From an uncultured Collinsella sp. (GTDB lineage: Bacteria > Actinomycetota > Coriobacteriia > Coriobacteriales > Coriobacteriaceae): a DNA stretch of 19,082 nucleotides. How positions within the stretch are numbered: the stretch's first letter is position 1; every line of letters begins with the position of its first letter. A program made the position numbers and the translations under genes. Shown piece by piece: positions 1 through 6,606 of this stretch. The notes under the pieces are model-generated. The model did not search any database, was not told where the DNA came from, and saw nothing but the letters and a program-made list of their open reading frames with translations. Location of the stretch: the NCBI GenBank assembly GCA_900551625.1, contig URWZ01000005.1, forward strand, positions 1 through 19,082, given 5' to 3'.

Positions 1-620
1 CCTTCGAGCTGAGCCACCTTGTAGCGGTAGGCAGCGGCGATGACGTCTTTACAGCCCTCGCGTCCCAGCTTGGCGCGGTTGACGACGATGTCTTTACCGC
101 TCGTCATCTTCCACTTTCCGGCGCTATAGCGCTTGTAAAAAGCCTCACGCGCCTTCTGCTGCTGCTTGACCAGCTTGGCGCCCTTCTTTTTGTTAAGGCC
201 ACGCTTCTTGCGCACAATCTCGACGCGGTCCTCAAAGGGTGCGGTCACCAACACGGCAATGTGATTGGGGTTGTTACGCAGCAGGTAATCGGACAGACGG
301 CCTTCGATAATGCAGCTCTCGGTCTCGCCCAGATCCAAAATCACCTGGCTCATCTTTTGGAACAACTTGTCCGAGTACGAACGCGCATCGTAACGGTCGG
401 GCAGAAACGCCATGTTCTCCACGGCCAGACGCTCGTCGTAGGCGGCCATCTTATCGAGCGACTCGCCCGCGCGCAGCGACGCACGCACCAGCAGCTCGTT
501 GTCATACAGCGGAATCCCCAACTCGTCGGCAAGCATGCGACCAATCTCGTGGCCCTCGGCGCCAAAGTCGCGCGCGATGGTAATGACCACAGGATTCTTC
601 TTATTCTCCAGATCGCTCAT
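1..620 (-). CDS. Cytidylate kinase-like family protein (3' end outside the window)
   Basis: The frame reads from an ATG at 620 to the window edge without a stop, so about 206 N-terminal residues are visible and the C-terminus is missing. The N-terminus contains ITIARDFGAEGHEIG followed by a helix and GIPLYDNELL, the signature of the cytidylate kinase-like family, which resembles a nucleoside monophosphate kinase with a modified P-loop. The substrate and cellular role of this family are not established, so no reaction is assigned. A Shine-Dalgarno sequence, AAAGGA, lies about six bases before the ATG. The gene follows the second ABC permease by only 48 bases and may be cotranscribed with the importer. 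A GTCCC/GGGAC-type inverted repeat fills that gap. Family assignment is fairly sure; function is unknown. Confidence 0.8.
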   Translation of the reverse strand, partial: MSDLENKKNPVVITIARDFGAEGHEIGRMLADELGIPLYDNELLVRASLRAGESLDKMAAYDERLAVENMAFLPDRYDARSYSDKLFQKMSQVILDLGETESCIIEGRLSDYLLRNNPNHIAVLVTAPFEDRVEIVRKKRGLNKKKGAKLVKQQQKAREAFYKRYSAGKWKMTSGKDIVVNRAKLGREGCKDVIAAAYRYKVAQLE

Positions 621-638
621 CGCGATTCCTTTCTCTGT

Positions 639-665
639 GTGACAAAGGGGCTGTCCCTTTGCCAC
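639..665. repeat. Short palindromic repeat element G (GGGACAG core)
   Basis: Arms GTGACAAAGGG (639-649) and CCCTTTGCCAC (655-665) pair with one mismatch around a 5-nt centre. Read on the minus strand, the centre is GGGACAGCCCC. This is the same motif found in the other short elements of the window. It lies between the permease and the kinase-like gene, where it could also act as a weak transcript-processing hairpin. Confidence 0.6.
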
Positions 666-668
666 ATT

Positions 669-1307
669 CTACGCTGCCACAATACGGCGCTGATAGGCTC
701 GGACCAGCAGCGAGATACCAAAGTTGAGCACAAAGTACATCGCAAACACCAAGCCGTAGAGCATAAGCACCTGCGACAGGTCGATCGCGTGGGCCATCAC
801 GACGTTGGCCGTGTACATGAGCTCGGCCACGTTAATACCCGAAAGATACGAGCTGTCCTTAATGACGGTCGTGCACTGGCTAAACAGCGCCGGAATGATC
901 GTCTTAAACGTCTGCGGCAAAATGATGTAGCGCATAGTGGCAAAGAAGCCAAAGCCCTGGCTCTGCGCTGCCTCAAACTGGCCGCGCGGAATCGAGTTGA
1001 GGCCGCCGCGCACAATCTCGGCCATAACAGCGCTGGTAAACAGCGTAAAGGCGATGGTCGAAATCACAATGTCCAAACCCTGCACCGTAAAGTAGATAAA
1101 CAGAATCCACAGCAGGTTCGGCGTGCAGCGGAACAGCTCGATATAGGCGCTCACCAAAATACGGAACGGGCGGGGCGCATAGCTTTTAACGAGCGCCAGC
1201 ACCGTGCCAAAGATGAGCGAGAAAAAGATCGACAGCGCCGAGATCTCGATCGTCTTAACAAAGCCGCCCCAAATGTAGAGCAGGTTGGTCGCGTTGAAGA
1301 TTTCCAT
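669..1307 (-). CDS. Amino-acid ABC transporter permease (second subunit)
   Basis: This 212-residue inner-membrane protein belongs to the HisM/GlnP family of polar amino-acid importers. It has several hydrophobic spans (for example around residues 20-40 and 55-85) and a clear EAA loop, NSIPRGQFEAAQSQGF followed by ILPQTFKTIIPALFSQ, which contacts the ATPase. Its length is normal for the family. The ATG at 1307 is preceded by GAGGAGG, and the stop of the upstream permease lies only three bases before the start, so the two are translationally close and probably form a heterodimeric pore. A stretch rich in polar and aromatic residues near ELFRCTPNLLWIL matches the usual transmembrane core. Substrate cannot be read from the permease alone. 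Confidence 0.92.
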   Translation of the reverse strand: MEIFNATNLLYIWGGFVKTIEISALSIFFSLIFGTVLALVKSYAPRPFRILVSAYIELFRCTPNLLWILFIYFTVQGLDIVISTIAFTLFTSAVMAEIVRGGLNSIPRGQFEAAQSQGFGFFATMRYIILPQTFKTIIPALFSQCTTVIKDSSYLSGINVAELMYTANVVMAHAIDLSQVLMLYGLVFAMYFVLNFGISLLVRAYQRRIVAA

Positions 1308-1310
1308 GCG

Positions 1311-2057
1311 CTAGGCCTCCTCTACGTTGTCGAGCCCCAGCTCGGCCAGGCTCACGCCGCGCGGACGCTCCTTGGAGCGGCGCTCGAGCCACTGCACCAG
1401 CATGGCGAGCGGAAAGCAGATGATGAAGTACATAAGGCAACAGACGATGTATCCCTGCAGATAACCATACAGACTCACAAAGTTGTCGGAACGGTACATA
1501 AGGTCGCCGCCGGCCACAAGCGCCAGCACCGACGTGTTCTTGACCAGGTTGAGCGCCTGGTTACACAGCGGCGGCAGAATGATCTTGAATGTCTGGGGCA
1601 GCACGATGTACCAGTACGCCTGCGCACGGGTGAAGCCCTGGCTCTGGGCCGCCTCCATCTGACCGCGCGGAACCGCCTCGATACCAGTGCGGATGACCTC
1701 CGAGATGTAGGCCGCGTGATACAGACCCACGCCCAAGAAGCCCAGCACGAACGGCGCGATGCGCACCGGCTGGTCGGCACCGGTTATGGCCTGCAAAAAC
1801 TGCGGACCGGCCATGTACATAAAGAGCACCTGCACGGGCAACGGGGTGTTCTGGTAAAACTCCACGTATACGCGGCTTATGGCGCGCAGCACGCGCGAAC
1901 GAGTGGTAGAGAACACGCCCAGCAGCGTGCCCAGCACCAGCGACAGCAGCAGACCGGCAACGACCACCTGCAGCGTCACGCCAAAGCCCTCCCAGAAGGG
2001 CCCCATGTTTTGAAATGTCGTCGACCAACGGTCGGCGTCAAATAATCCTTCGAGCAT
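1311..2057 (-). CDS. Amino-acid ABC transporter permease (first subunit)
   Basis: This 248-residue inner-membrane protein is the partner of the next permease in the operon. It carries the EAA loop EAVPRGQMEAAQSQGF then VLPQTFKIILPPLCNQ, and about five hydrophobic segments. The chosen start is the ATG at 2057 (MLEGLFDADRW), which has AAGGAAGG upstream. An in-frame ATG at 2126 would overlap the end of the binding-protein gene and add a basic 23-residue tail not expected in the family, so it is less likely. The C-terminus ends in a charged tail rich in Arg and Glu facing the cytoplasm. It sits 25 bases after the binding-protein stop, in a tight operon order ATPase, binding protein, permease, permease. 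Confidence 0.92.
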   Translation of the reverse strand: MLEGLFDADRWSTTFQNMGPFWEGFGVTLQVVVAGLLLSLVLGTLLGVFSTTRSRVLRAISRVYVEFYQNTPLPVQVLFMYMAGPQFLQAITGADQPVRIAPFVLGFLGVGLYHAAYISEVIRTGIEAVPRGQMEAAQSQGFTRAQAYWYIVLPQTFKIILPPLCNQALNLVKNTSVLALVAGGDLMYRSDNFVSLYGYLQGYIVCCLMYFIICFPLAMLVQWLERRSKERPRGVSLAELGLDNVEEA

Positions 2058-2082
2058 TTGATTCCTTCCTTGGACGATGCGC

Positions 2083-2958
2083 CTATACAAGACCCCAGGT
2101 CTTAACCTCTTGGTCGAGCCAGCCATCGGCCAGGCGATCGCAAATCACCTGATCGACCACGGCGGAAAGGTCGCAGCCCTTCTTGGTCGCCACGCCGTAG
2201 CCCTGCTCGCCAAACTTGACCTCGGGCTGCAACAGCTCAACGGTCTCGTTCATGTAACCGGCCAGCGTGGAGCGGTCCATGGCAAAGACGTCGATATTGC
2301 CGGCGTCGAGCGAACTCTTGATGATGGGGTAGCCGCTAAAGGCCCTAAACTCGGGCTTGCAGCTAAAGCCGTTGTCCTTGATCATCTGCTCGATCAGGCT
2401 CTGCGTGGTGGCGCCCTGGCTCACGCCAATGACCTTGCCATCCAAATCCTCAATCGAGGTAAAGCCCGAACGCTTCTTGACCATGAGTCCCACGTAGTCG
2501 GTGCGGTACGGCGTCGAGAAATCCCAGCTCTTCTTACGCTCGTCGGTGATGGTGTAGGTCGCCGCGACCACGTCAAGTTGGCCGTTATCGATCAGCGGGC
2601 CGCGCGTCTTGGGAGTTACGTCGGTAAACTCGACAAGCTCCTGGGCACGGGCCTCCTTGTAGCTCACGCCAAAGACGGCAGCGGCGATTTGGTAGCACAA
2701 ATCGACTTCCATGCCCTCAAAGCGGTCCTTGGCGGTGTCGTAATAACCGTAGCCGGGAACGTCCTTCTTAACGCCGGCATTCAGATGGCCGCGCGACTTG
2801 ATGGCCGCAAGCTTGGACCCCTTGTCGGAGTCCTCGCCGCTGGTGGAGTTGCCGCAACCGGTAAGCGCGGTCCCCGTCAGCGCGAGCATGCCGGCGCCAG
2901 CCAGCTGCAAAAAGTGACGGCGCGACACGGCCGCCCTCGTCATATCCGTCATGTCCAT
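2083..2958 (-). CDS. Amino-acid ABC transporter substrate-binding lipoprotein with Tat-like signal
   Basis: This roughly 291-residue protein captures the amino acid outside the cell and delivers it to the permeases. The signal region contains SRRHFLQLAGAG, which fits the twin-arginine consensus S-R-R-x-F-L, followed by a hydrophobic stretch and the lipobox LTGC, with Cys35 as the lipidated residue. The mature part is a type 3 periplasmic-binding domain. KSRGHLNAGVKKDVPGYG, FEGMEVDL, VTPKTRGPL and TITDERKKSWDFSTPY are typical of glutamate, glutamine or aspartate binders. A GTG at 2961 directly precedes the ATG chosen here; the Shine-Dalgarno sequence is weak (AGGCG). The ATPase stop lies eight bases upstream. 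The family is secure; the exact ligand is inferred. Confidence 0.92.
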   Translation of the reverse strand: MDMTDMTRAAVSRRHFLQLAGAGMLALTGTALTGCGNSTSGEDSDKGSKLAAIKSRGHLNAGVKKDVPGYGYYDTAKDRFEGMEVDLCYQIAAAVFGVSYKEARAQELVEFTDVTPKTRGPLIDNGQLDVVAATYTITDERKKSWDFSTPYRTDYVGLMVKKRSGFTSIEDLDGKVIGVSQGATTQSLIEQMIKDNGFSCKPEFRAFSGYPIIKSSLDAGNIDVFAMDRSTLAGYMNETVELLQPEVKFGEQGYGVATKKGCDLSAVVDQVICDRLADGWLDQEVKTWGLV

Positions 2959-2966
2959 CACCGCGC

Positions 2967-3698
2967 CTAGTGCAGAATCTTGGACAGGAACTCGCGGCAG
3001 CGCGGGTTCTCGGGATTATCGAAGAAGTGCTCGGGCGTGCCCTCCTCCAGAATGCGGCCGTCCTCCATAAAGATGACGCGGTCGGCCACCTGGCGCGCAA
3101 AGCCCATCTCGTGCGTCACGCAGATCATGGTGATGTCCTCCTGCGCGAGCTCAATCATAACGTCCAGAACCTCCTGGACCATCTCGGGGTCGAGCGCCGA
3201 GGTCGGCTCGTCAAACAGGATGATGGGCTGCTTGGTGCACAGGGCACGGGCGATGGCGATGCGCTGCTGCTGACCACCCGAGAGATTCTGCGGATACTCG
3301 CCGGCCTTATGCGCCATGCCGACGCGCTTGAGCGCGGCGATGGCGATCTCGGTCGCCTCCTCCTTGCTCTTCTTTTGCAGCTTGATGGGCGCGAGCGTCA
3401 GGTTGCCCAGCACCGTCATGTTGGGATACAGGTTGAACTGCTGAAACACCATGGAGCTGTACTTGCGAGCCATCTCCAGGTGATTCTTTTTGGTGAGCGG
3501 CGTACCGTCGATGACAACCTCGCCCGACGTGGGCTCCTCCAGATAATCGACGCAACGGATGAGCGTCGACTTACCCGAGCCGGAAGGCCCGATCATTACG
3601 AGCTTCTCGCCGCGCTTGACGGTGAGGTTGATATCTTTGAGCACATGCAGGTCGCCAAAGTACTTGTTGAGATGCTTGATCTCGATCATGTCTGCCAT
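2967..3698 (-). CDS. glnQ: Amino-acid ABC transporter ATP-binding protein
   Basis: This 243-residue cytoplasmic ATPase drives the importer. Visible motifs are Walker [10 protein letters not shown] at 37-45, Q-loop [16 protein letters not shown] near 84-99, signature LSGGQQQR at 139-146, Walker [15 protein letters not shown] at 159-172 with catalytic Glu164, and the H-loop at His196 (CVTHEMGF). Length and order match the GlnQ/HisP/GltL family of polar amino-acid importers. The ATG at 3698 is preceded by GGGAAGGGA. This is the first gene of the importer operon. The symbol is a family label; substrate specificity could equally be glutamate or aspartate. Confidence 0.93.
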   Translation of the reverse strand: MADMIEIKHLNKYFGDLHVLKDINLTVKRGEKLVMIGPSGSGKSTLIRCVDYLEEPTSGEVVIDGTPLTKKNHLEMARKYSSMVFQQFNLYPNMTVLGNLTLAPIKLQKKSKEEATEIAIAALKRVGMAHKAGEYPQNLSGGQQQRIAIARALCTKQPIILFDEPTSALDPEMVQEVLDVMIELAQEDITMICVTHEMGFARQVADRVIFMEDGRILEEGTPEHFFDNPENPRCREFLSKILH

Positions 3699-3733
3699 GA
3701 ATGTCCCTTCCCTGCGTTTACACGAGTTGCACT

Positions 3734-3739
3734 ATTGTA
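3734..3739 (-). promoter_or_regulatory. Candidate -10 box for the amino-acid importer operon
   Basis: The minus strand reads TACAAT 35 bases before the ATPase start, a five-of-six match to the sigma-A -10 consensus. No good -35 hexamer is seen at 16-18 bases, so the promoter may be weak, extended or activator-dependent. It is a tentative call. Confidence 0.35.
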
Positions 3740-3804
3740 CGGAAAGAACCACGTTTCCGCAGCCCACGCTACATCCCCGTAAAGAACCCGCAACCTTTAA
3801 CCCA

Positions 3805-3829
3805 CTCATTTAAGTCTGTCCCCAATGAG
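3805..3829. repeat. Short palindromic repeat element A (GGGGACAG core)
   Basis: Arms CTCATT (3805-3810) and AATGAG (3824-3829) are perfectly complementary. Between them the minus strand reads GGGGACAGACTTA. This compact copy shows the architecture of the family clearly: arm ending in ATT, then GGGGAC(A/G), then a T-rich end, then the return arm. Confidence 0.6.
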
Positions 3830-3910
3830 CACCCAACGACCAGCCAGGGGAGGTGCCCTTCATCAGGCCCGAAAATAATACAACCGCCCTTGTTGAGCAT
3901 AAGTCAGCGA

Positions 3911-4009
3911 AAACCCGTACACGCGAGCAAGGTGACGTGAAATGAAAGGGCGCAGACCTTATGGTCGCGCCCTTGAAATTGAACGTCAGATTGCCGCGTG
4001 TACGGGTTT
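3911..4009. repeat. 99-bp imperfect palindrome, intergenic
   Basis: The outer arms, AAACCCGTACACGCG (3911-3925) and its exact complement at 3995-4009, pair over 15 bp. The inner part continues to pair through GCAA, TGACGT, AAGGGCGC and GACC blocks, up to a TTAT loop at 3959-3962, so about 40 of 48 positions are paired. On the minus strand the inner stem is followed by TTTCATTT and the outer one by TTTT, so the structure could end transcription from the YqeY gene. It is much larger than a usual terminator, and it could instead be a small non-autonomous mobile element or a structured RNA. Confidence 0.75.
3946..3974 (-). terminator. Possible intrinsic terminator inside the large palindrome
   Basis: On the minus strand a stem of AAGGGCGC plus GACC closes on ATAA and is followed by TTTCATTT. 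This would suit termination after the YqeY gene ending at 4054, about 80 bases upstream. It is nested in the 99-bp palindrome, so its termination role is uncertain. Confidence 0.45.
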
Positions 4010-4022
4010 GCAGCGTCGAGCC

Positions 4023-4050
4023 GTTACGCGGTTTGGTAAAACCGCGTAAC
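4023..4050. repeat. Perfect 12-bp inverted repeat just after the YqeY stop
   Basis: GTTACGCGGTTT (4023-4034) and AAACCGCGTAAC (4039-4050) are exact complements around a GGTA loop. It starts three bases after the stop codon on the minus strand. No T-tract follows on that strand, so it may protect the mRNA 3' end or assist termination at the next hairpin. Confidence 0.6.
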
Positions 4051-4053
4051 AAA

Positions 4054-4497
4054 TTACGCAAGCTTTGCACCGACGATCTTTGCCGCGGCCGGCTTGTCGA
4101 AGTTGCCGCCGGTGGCCTTGCCCAGAGCGCCCATGACCTGGCCCATCTGCTTCTTAGACGTGGCACCCAGCTCGGCGATAACCTGCTCGATCAGGGCCTC
4201 GAGCTCCTCGCCCGAAACCTGCGCGGGCAGCAGACTCTCCAGAATCTTGACCTGCTCGGTCAGGTTGTCGGTACGGTCCTGGTCGGTGCCGGCCTTGATG
4301 GACATCTCCAGCGTCTCGCTCGTCTGCTTAATCAGACGCTTGATCATGCTGTTGACGTCTTCCTCGGTCACGTCGCGGCGCTCGTTAACCTCAATATTCT
4401 TCACCTCGGCCTTGACCTGGCGAATGATGGACAGGCGAACCTTATCCTTGGCCTTCATGGCGGCGATCATTTCCTGCTGCAGCTCTTCGTTGGTCAT
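4054..4497 (-). CDS. yqeY: GatB/YqeY domain-containing protein
   Basis: This 147-residue cytoplasmic protein matches the YqeY family along its full length. It shows AMKAKDKVRLSIIRQVKAEVKN at the N-terminus, a helical middle with TEQVKILESLLPAQVS, and the C-terminal GatB-like tail KKQMGQVMGALGKATGG. YqeY proteins resemble the tRNA-binding tail of GatB and have been thought to interact with tRNA or amidotransferase partners, but no defined function is known. The start is the ATG at 4497, with GGAGG eight bases before it. A TTG six bases upstream would sit almost on the Shine-Dalgarno sequence. It is the gene downstream of the foldase gene, 54 bases away, and may share its transcript. Confidence 0.9.
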   Translation of the reverse strand: MTNEELQQEMIAAMKAKDKVRLSIIRQVKAEVKNIEVNERRDVTEEDVNSMIKRLIKQTSETLEMSIKAGTDQDRTDNLTEQVKILESLLPAQVSGEELEALIEQVIAELGATSKKQMGQVMGALGKATGGNFDKPAAAKIVGAKLA

Positions 4498-4551
4498 CTG
4501 CAAATCCTCCTCAATAGCGTGGGCGGCACTCGCGCGAGCACCGCTCCATGA

Positions 4552-5775
4552 TTACTCAGTCGTCGACGAATCGTCGGTCGAACTCTTGGTGACGCCCTTC
4601 AGGCTGACGTTGTACGGCACGTCCTTGGGCATGGGGTTAACGGTGATGTCGGCGTCCTTCTTGTACTGCTCCAGCCATTCGCTGTACGCGGTGCTTGCCG
4701 CCTGCGTCTTCACCACGTTGGAGACGTACTTCTTGATGTCCTTGGGCACCTGCTTAATGTCATCGACCTGATTATCGACGTGGAAGTAGTCGGTGCACTT
4801 GATGATGTGATAACCATAGGTCGACTCGACGACGTCGCTCACATCGCCCTTATTGAGTCCCTCGAGTGCCGCCTGATAGCTGTCGACGAAGGTAGTGAGC
4901 TTGTCCCAGCCCACATCGCCCTTCTTCTCCTTGGAGCCGGTGTCGTCGGAATACTGCTCCACGGCATCCTCAAAGCTCAGCTCGCCGGAGTTGATCTTGT
5001 CCAGGCACTCCTGCGCCTTGGCCTTGGCGGCAGCCTTGTCCTCGTCGGAAGCGTCAGAATCGACCTTGATCAGGATATTCGACGAACGACGGGCATCGTT
5101 GTAGTTGGACAGGTTCTCATTGATGTAATCGACAATCTCGCTGTCCTTGGGCTTGCTGGTGGGTGCCACGGCATCCTTGAGCTTCTGCTGCGCCAGGCTC
5201 TCCTTGAGCGAGTCCTTGTAGGTGTCCTCGGTGTAGCCATAGGTCTTAAGGGTCTTCTTAAAGGTCTCGGCGCCGCCCGCGCTCTTGCACGCGTCCTTCC
5301 AAGCCTTCTCGACCTCCTCGTCCGACACCGTCACGCCGTTCTCCTTCTGTGCCTGTTGAAGCAGAATCTGCTGCGTGTAGGAGTCGATGAGTTGCTTGCG
5401 GTACTTCTTGGGCGTGAGGTCGTTGTCGACCAGGTACTGTGCCCAGTCCTTATCCTTGGTGTAGCCGTAGGACGTGCGCATGCCCATGATCTGCTTGGTC
5501 ACGGTGTCCTCGGTGAGGTTGGTGCCGTTGATAGTGGCAGCCACACCACCAGTGAGCTTATAGCCCGAGCTGGTGCTTTCGGTCTGCGACATCAGACCGG
5601 AGCACGCCATGGCCGAGACGGAGAGCAGCATCGCCAGCACGCCGATGACCACCAGGACAATCTTGACGGTCTTGGACACATAGGTCTTGCGCTGCTTCTT
5701 GCGAGAGCTGGAGGCGGCGCGAGCCTGTTGCTCGGGCGTCGGCGCGGCCTCGAGGTTCTTTTTCTTATTTGCCAT
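4552..5775 (-). CDS. Membrane-anchored parvulin-type peptidylprolyl isomerase (PrsA/SurA-like foldase)
   Basis: This 407-residue protein likely helps secreted proteins fold outside the membrane. Residues 1-37 are basic and cytoplasmic, and residues 38-58 form one hydrophobic span ending LSVSAMAC. The Cys could be a lipobox site, but Ala at -3 and the long N-tail make a plain membrane anchor more likely. A SurA-N-like helical region covers about 75-225, including a GYT-rich repeat-like zone. The parvulin domain spans about 228-330, with ARRSSNILIKV, LSFEDAVEQYSDD, GDVGW and GYHIIKCTDY. The C-terminal tail is acidic and Ser/Thr rich. The ATG at 5775 follows AAAGG at a normal distance. The family is secure, the client proteins unknown. 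Confidence 0.9.
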   Translation of the reverse strand: MANKKKNLEAAPTPEQQARAASSSRKKQRKTYVSKTVKIVLVVIGVLAMLLSVSAMACSGLMSQTESTSSGYKLTGGVAATINGTNLTEDTVTKQIMGMRTSYGYTKDKDWAQYLVDNDLTPKKYRKQLIDSYTQQILLQQAQKENGVTVSDEEVEKAWKDACKSAGGAETFKKTLKTYGYTEDTYKDSLKESLAQQKLKDAVAPTSKPKDSEIVDYINENLSNYNDARRSSNILIKVDSDASDEDKAAAKAKAQECLDKINSGELSFEDAVEQYSDDTGSKEKKGDVGWDKLTTFVDSYQAALEGLNKGDVSDVVESTYGYHIIKCTDYFHVDNQVDDIKQVPKDIKKYVSNVVKTQAASTAYSEWLEQYKKDADITVNPMPKDVPYNVSLKGVTKSSTDDSSTTE

Positions 5776-5843
5776 GTTTGGCCTTTCGCATCACGAATCG
5801 AACAAACGCCATTGTGTCACAACGCAGCCCCCGCGGCACACCT

Positions 5844-5872
5844 GGTGCATGGGGGACAGGTTAATCTGCACC
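5844..5872. repeat. Short palindromic repeat element C (GGGGACAG core)
   Basis: Arms GGTGCA (5844-5849) and TGCACC (5867-5872) flank a core reading TGGGGGACAGGTTAATC on the plus strand. The right arm also pairs with GGTGCA at 5878-5883 over an ATTTT loop. That second arm is followed by another GGGGACAGG, suggesting tandem growth of the array. Confidence 0.6.
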
Positions 5873-5902
5873 ATTTTGGTGCAAAGGGGACAGGTCTGGC
5901 AG

Positions 5903-5933
5903 CTGGCAGTTAGGGACGTTCCTTTTCTGCCGG
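5903..5933. repeat. Short palindromic repeat element D (GGGACGTTC core)
   Basis: Arms CTGGCAG (5903-5909) and CTGCCGG (5927-5933) pair with one mismatch around TTAGGGACGTTCCTTTT. It is the middle unit of the tandem cluster 5844-5961 and shares its right-hand arm with element E. Confidence 0.55.
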
Positions 5934-5961
5934 CAGTTAGGGACAGTCCCCAGGTGCCGGC
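5929..5961. repeat. Short palindromic repeat element E (GGGACAGTCCC core)
   Basis: Arms GCCGGCA (5929-5935) and TGCCGGC (5955-5961) are exact complements. The core GTTAGGGACAGTCCCCAGG contains its own small palindrome. The element ends one base before the EIIA stop codon at 5963-5965 and may serve as its 3' hairpin, but no T-tract follows. Confidence 0.55.
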
Positions 5962-5962
5962 C

Positions 5963-6427
5963 TTAAAAGTGGCGACGGATGGCGTCGACCATGCCCTGCG
6001 GCGTGGTTTGGCCGAGTACATCGGCTGCGGCATCGGCATCCATAAAGATATTCATAAGCGCTTGCAGGGCCTCGACCTGGCCGCCCGGCTCGGCAATACC
6101 CAGATTGATGATGATCTGTGCCGGCACGGGGGCGCCCATGCCCGCCATCGCGTTGAACGTAACAGGTGCGGCAGGCTTTACCACCGCAATATAGGGCTTG
6201 GCCACAAATCCCGGATCGGTATGCGGAATGGCGATGTTTGCCGCCGGCATGGCGAGACCCGTGGGATAGGCGTCCTCGCGCGTGCGGACGGCGTTGAGCC
6301 AACCCTCGGCAATGTAGCCGCGCGGAGCGAGCTCGTCCTCGAGCTGCGCAAACACCTCATCCGGCGTCGCGCACTCCCAATCAAAAAACACCAGCTCGGG
6401 CGTAAACAGCGCTTCGTTATCCGCCAT
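5963..6427 (-). CDS. PTS sugar transporter subunit IIA (fructose/mannitol/galactitol-type EIIA domain)
   Basis: This 154-residue cytoplasmic protein is a single PTS EIIA type-2 domain. The segment YPTGLAMPAANIAIPHTDP carries the expected phosphorylatable His69, and the later part (IIINLGIAEPGGQVEALQALMNIF) matches the family core. Such proteins take phosphate from HPr and pass it to a partner EIIB. No EIIB, EIIC or sugar enzyme is nearby, so the partner is elsewhere or the protein is regulatory. The GalA-like (galactitol) branch seems closest, but this is an impression. The ATG at 6427 follows AGAGGTGA. Repeat clusters bracket the gene on both sides. Confidence 0.85.
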   Translation of the reverse strand: MADNEALFTPELVFFDWECATPDEVFAQLEDELAPRGYIAEGWLNAVRTREDAYPTGLAMPAANIAIPHTDPGFVAKPYIAVVKPAAPVTFNAMAGMGAPVPAQIIINLGIAEPGGQVEALQALMNIFMDADAAADVLGQTTPQGMVDAIRRHF

Positions 6428-6444
6428 GCGCTCACCTCTCTCAC

Positions 6445-6528
6445 CTAGTCACCTGGGACGTTCTTAAACGACTAGTCATTCAAGAACGTCCCCAATGACT
6501 AGTCGTTTAAGAACGTCCCCGATGACTA
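6445..6528. repeat. Tandem short palindromic repeat cluster B (three GGGACGTTCTT cores)
   Basis: Three cores share arms built on GACTAGTC. The first (plus orientation) lies between CTAGTC at 6445-6450 and GACTAG at 6470-6475. The second (minus) lies between perfect 11-bp arms at 6470-6480 and 6494-6504. The third (minus) lies between TAGTC at 6500-6504 and GACTA at 6524-6528. Each core contains GGGACGTTCTT. Neighbouring units share arms, so the cluster looks grown by duplication and inversion. It sits between the purN terminator and the EIIA gene. Confidence 0.65.
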
Positions 6529-6531
6529 CCT

Positions 6532-6575
6532 AAAACAAAGGATGGCCACTTGCGCCTTGGCGCCAATGACCACCC
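6532..6575 (-). terminator. Intrinsic terminator of the purF-purM-purN operon
   Basis: On the minus strand, about 30 bases after the purN stop, the segments 6560-6575 and 6540-6556 form a stem of about 16 bp with one mismatch and a few G-U pairs. It is followed by TTTGTTTT at 6532-6539. Stem strength and T-tract both fit a rho-independent terminator. Confidence 0.8.
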
Positions 6576-6606
6576 TGACTACTCGGCTAAATTGTACTGT
6601 GCGCCA

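Noticed and set aside
261..2045. Plus-strand open frame opposite the permeases and the kinase-like gene
   Set aside because: It spans three minus-strand genes with clear families, has a low-complexity composition, and shows no motif of its own.
3870..3890. TATTAT on the minus strand as a second importer promoter
   Set aside because: No acceptable -35 hexamer is found at 16-18 bases, and it would give a leader of about 180 bases. TACAAT nearer the gene is the better candidate.
5844..5961. Possible small CRISPR array
   Set aside because: Repeats are short, differ in sequence, have no regular spacers and share arms. No cas gene is present.
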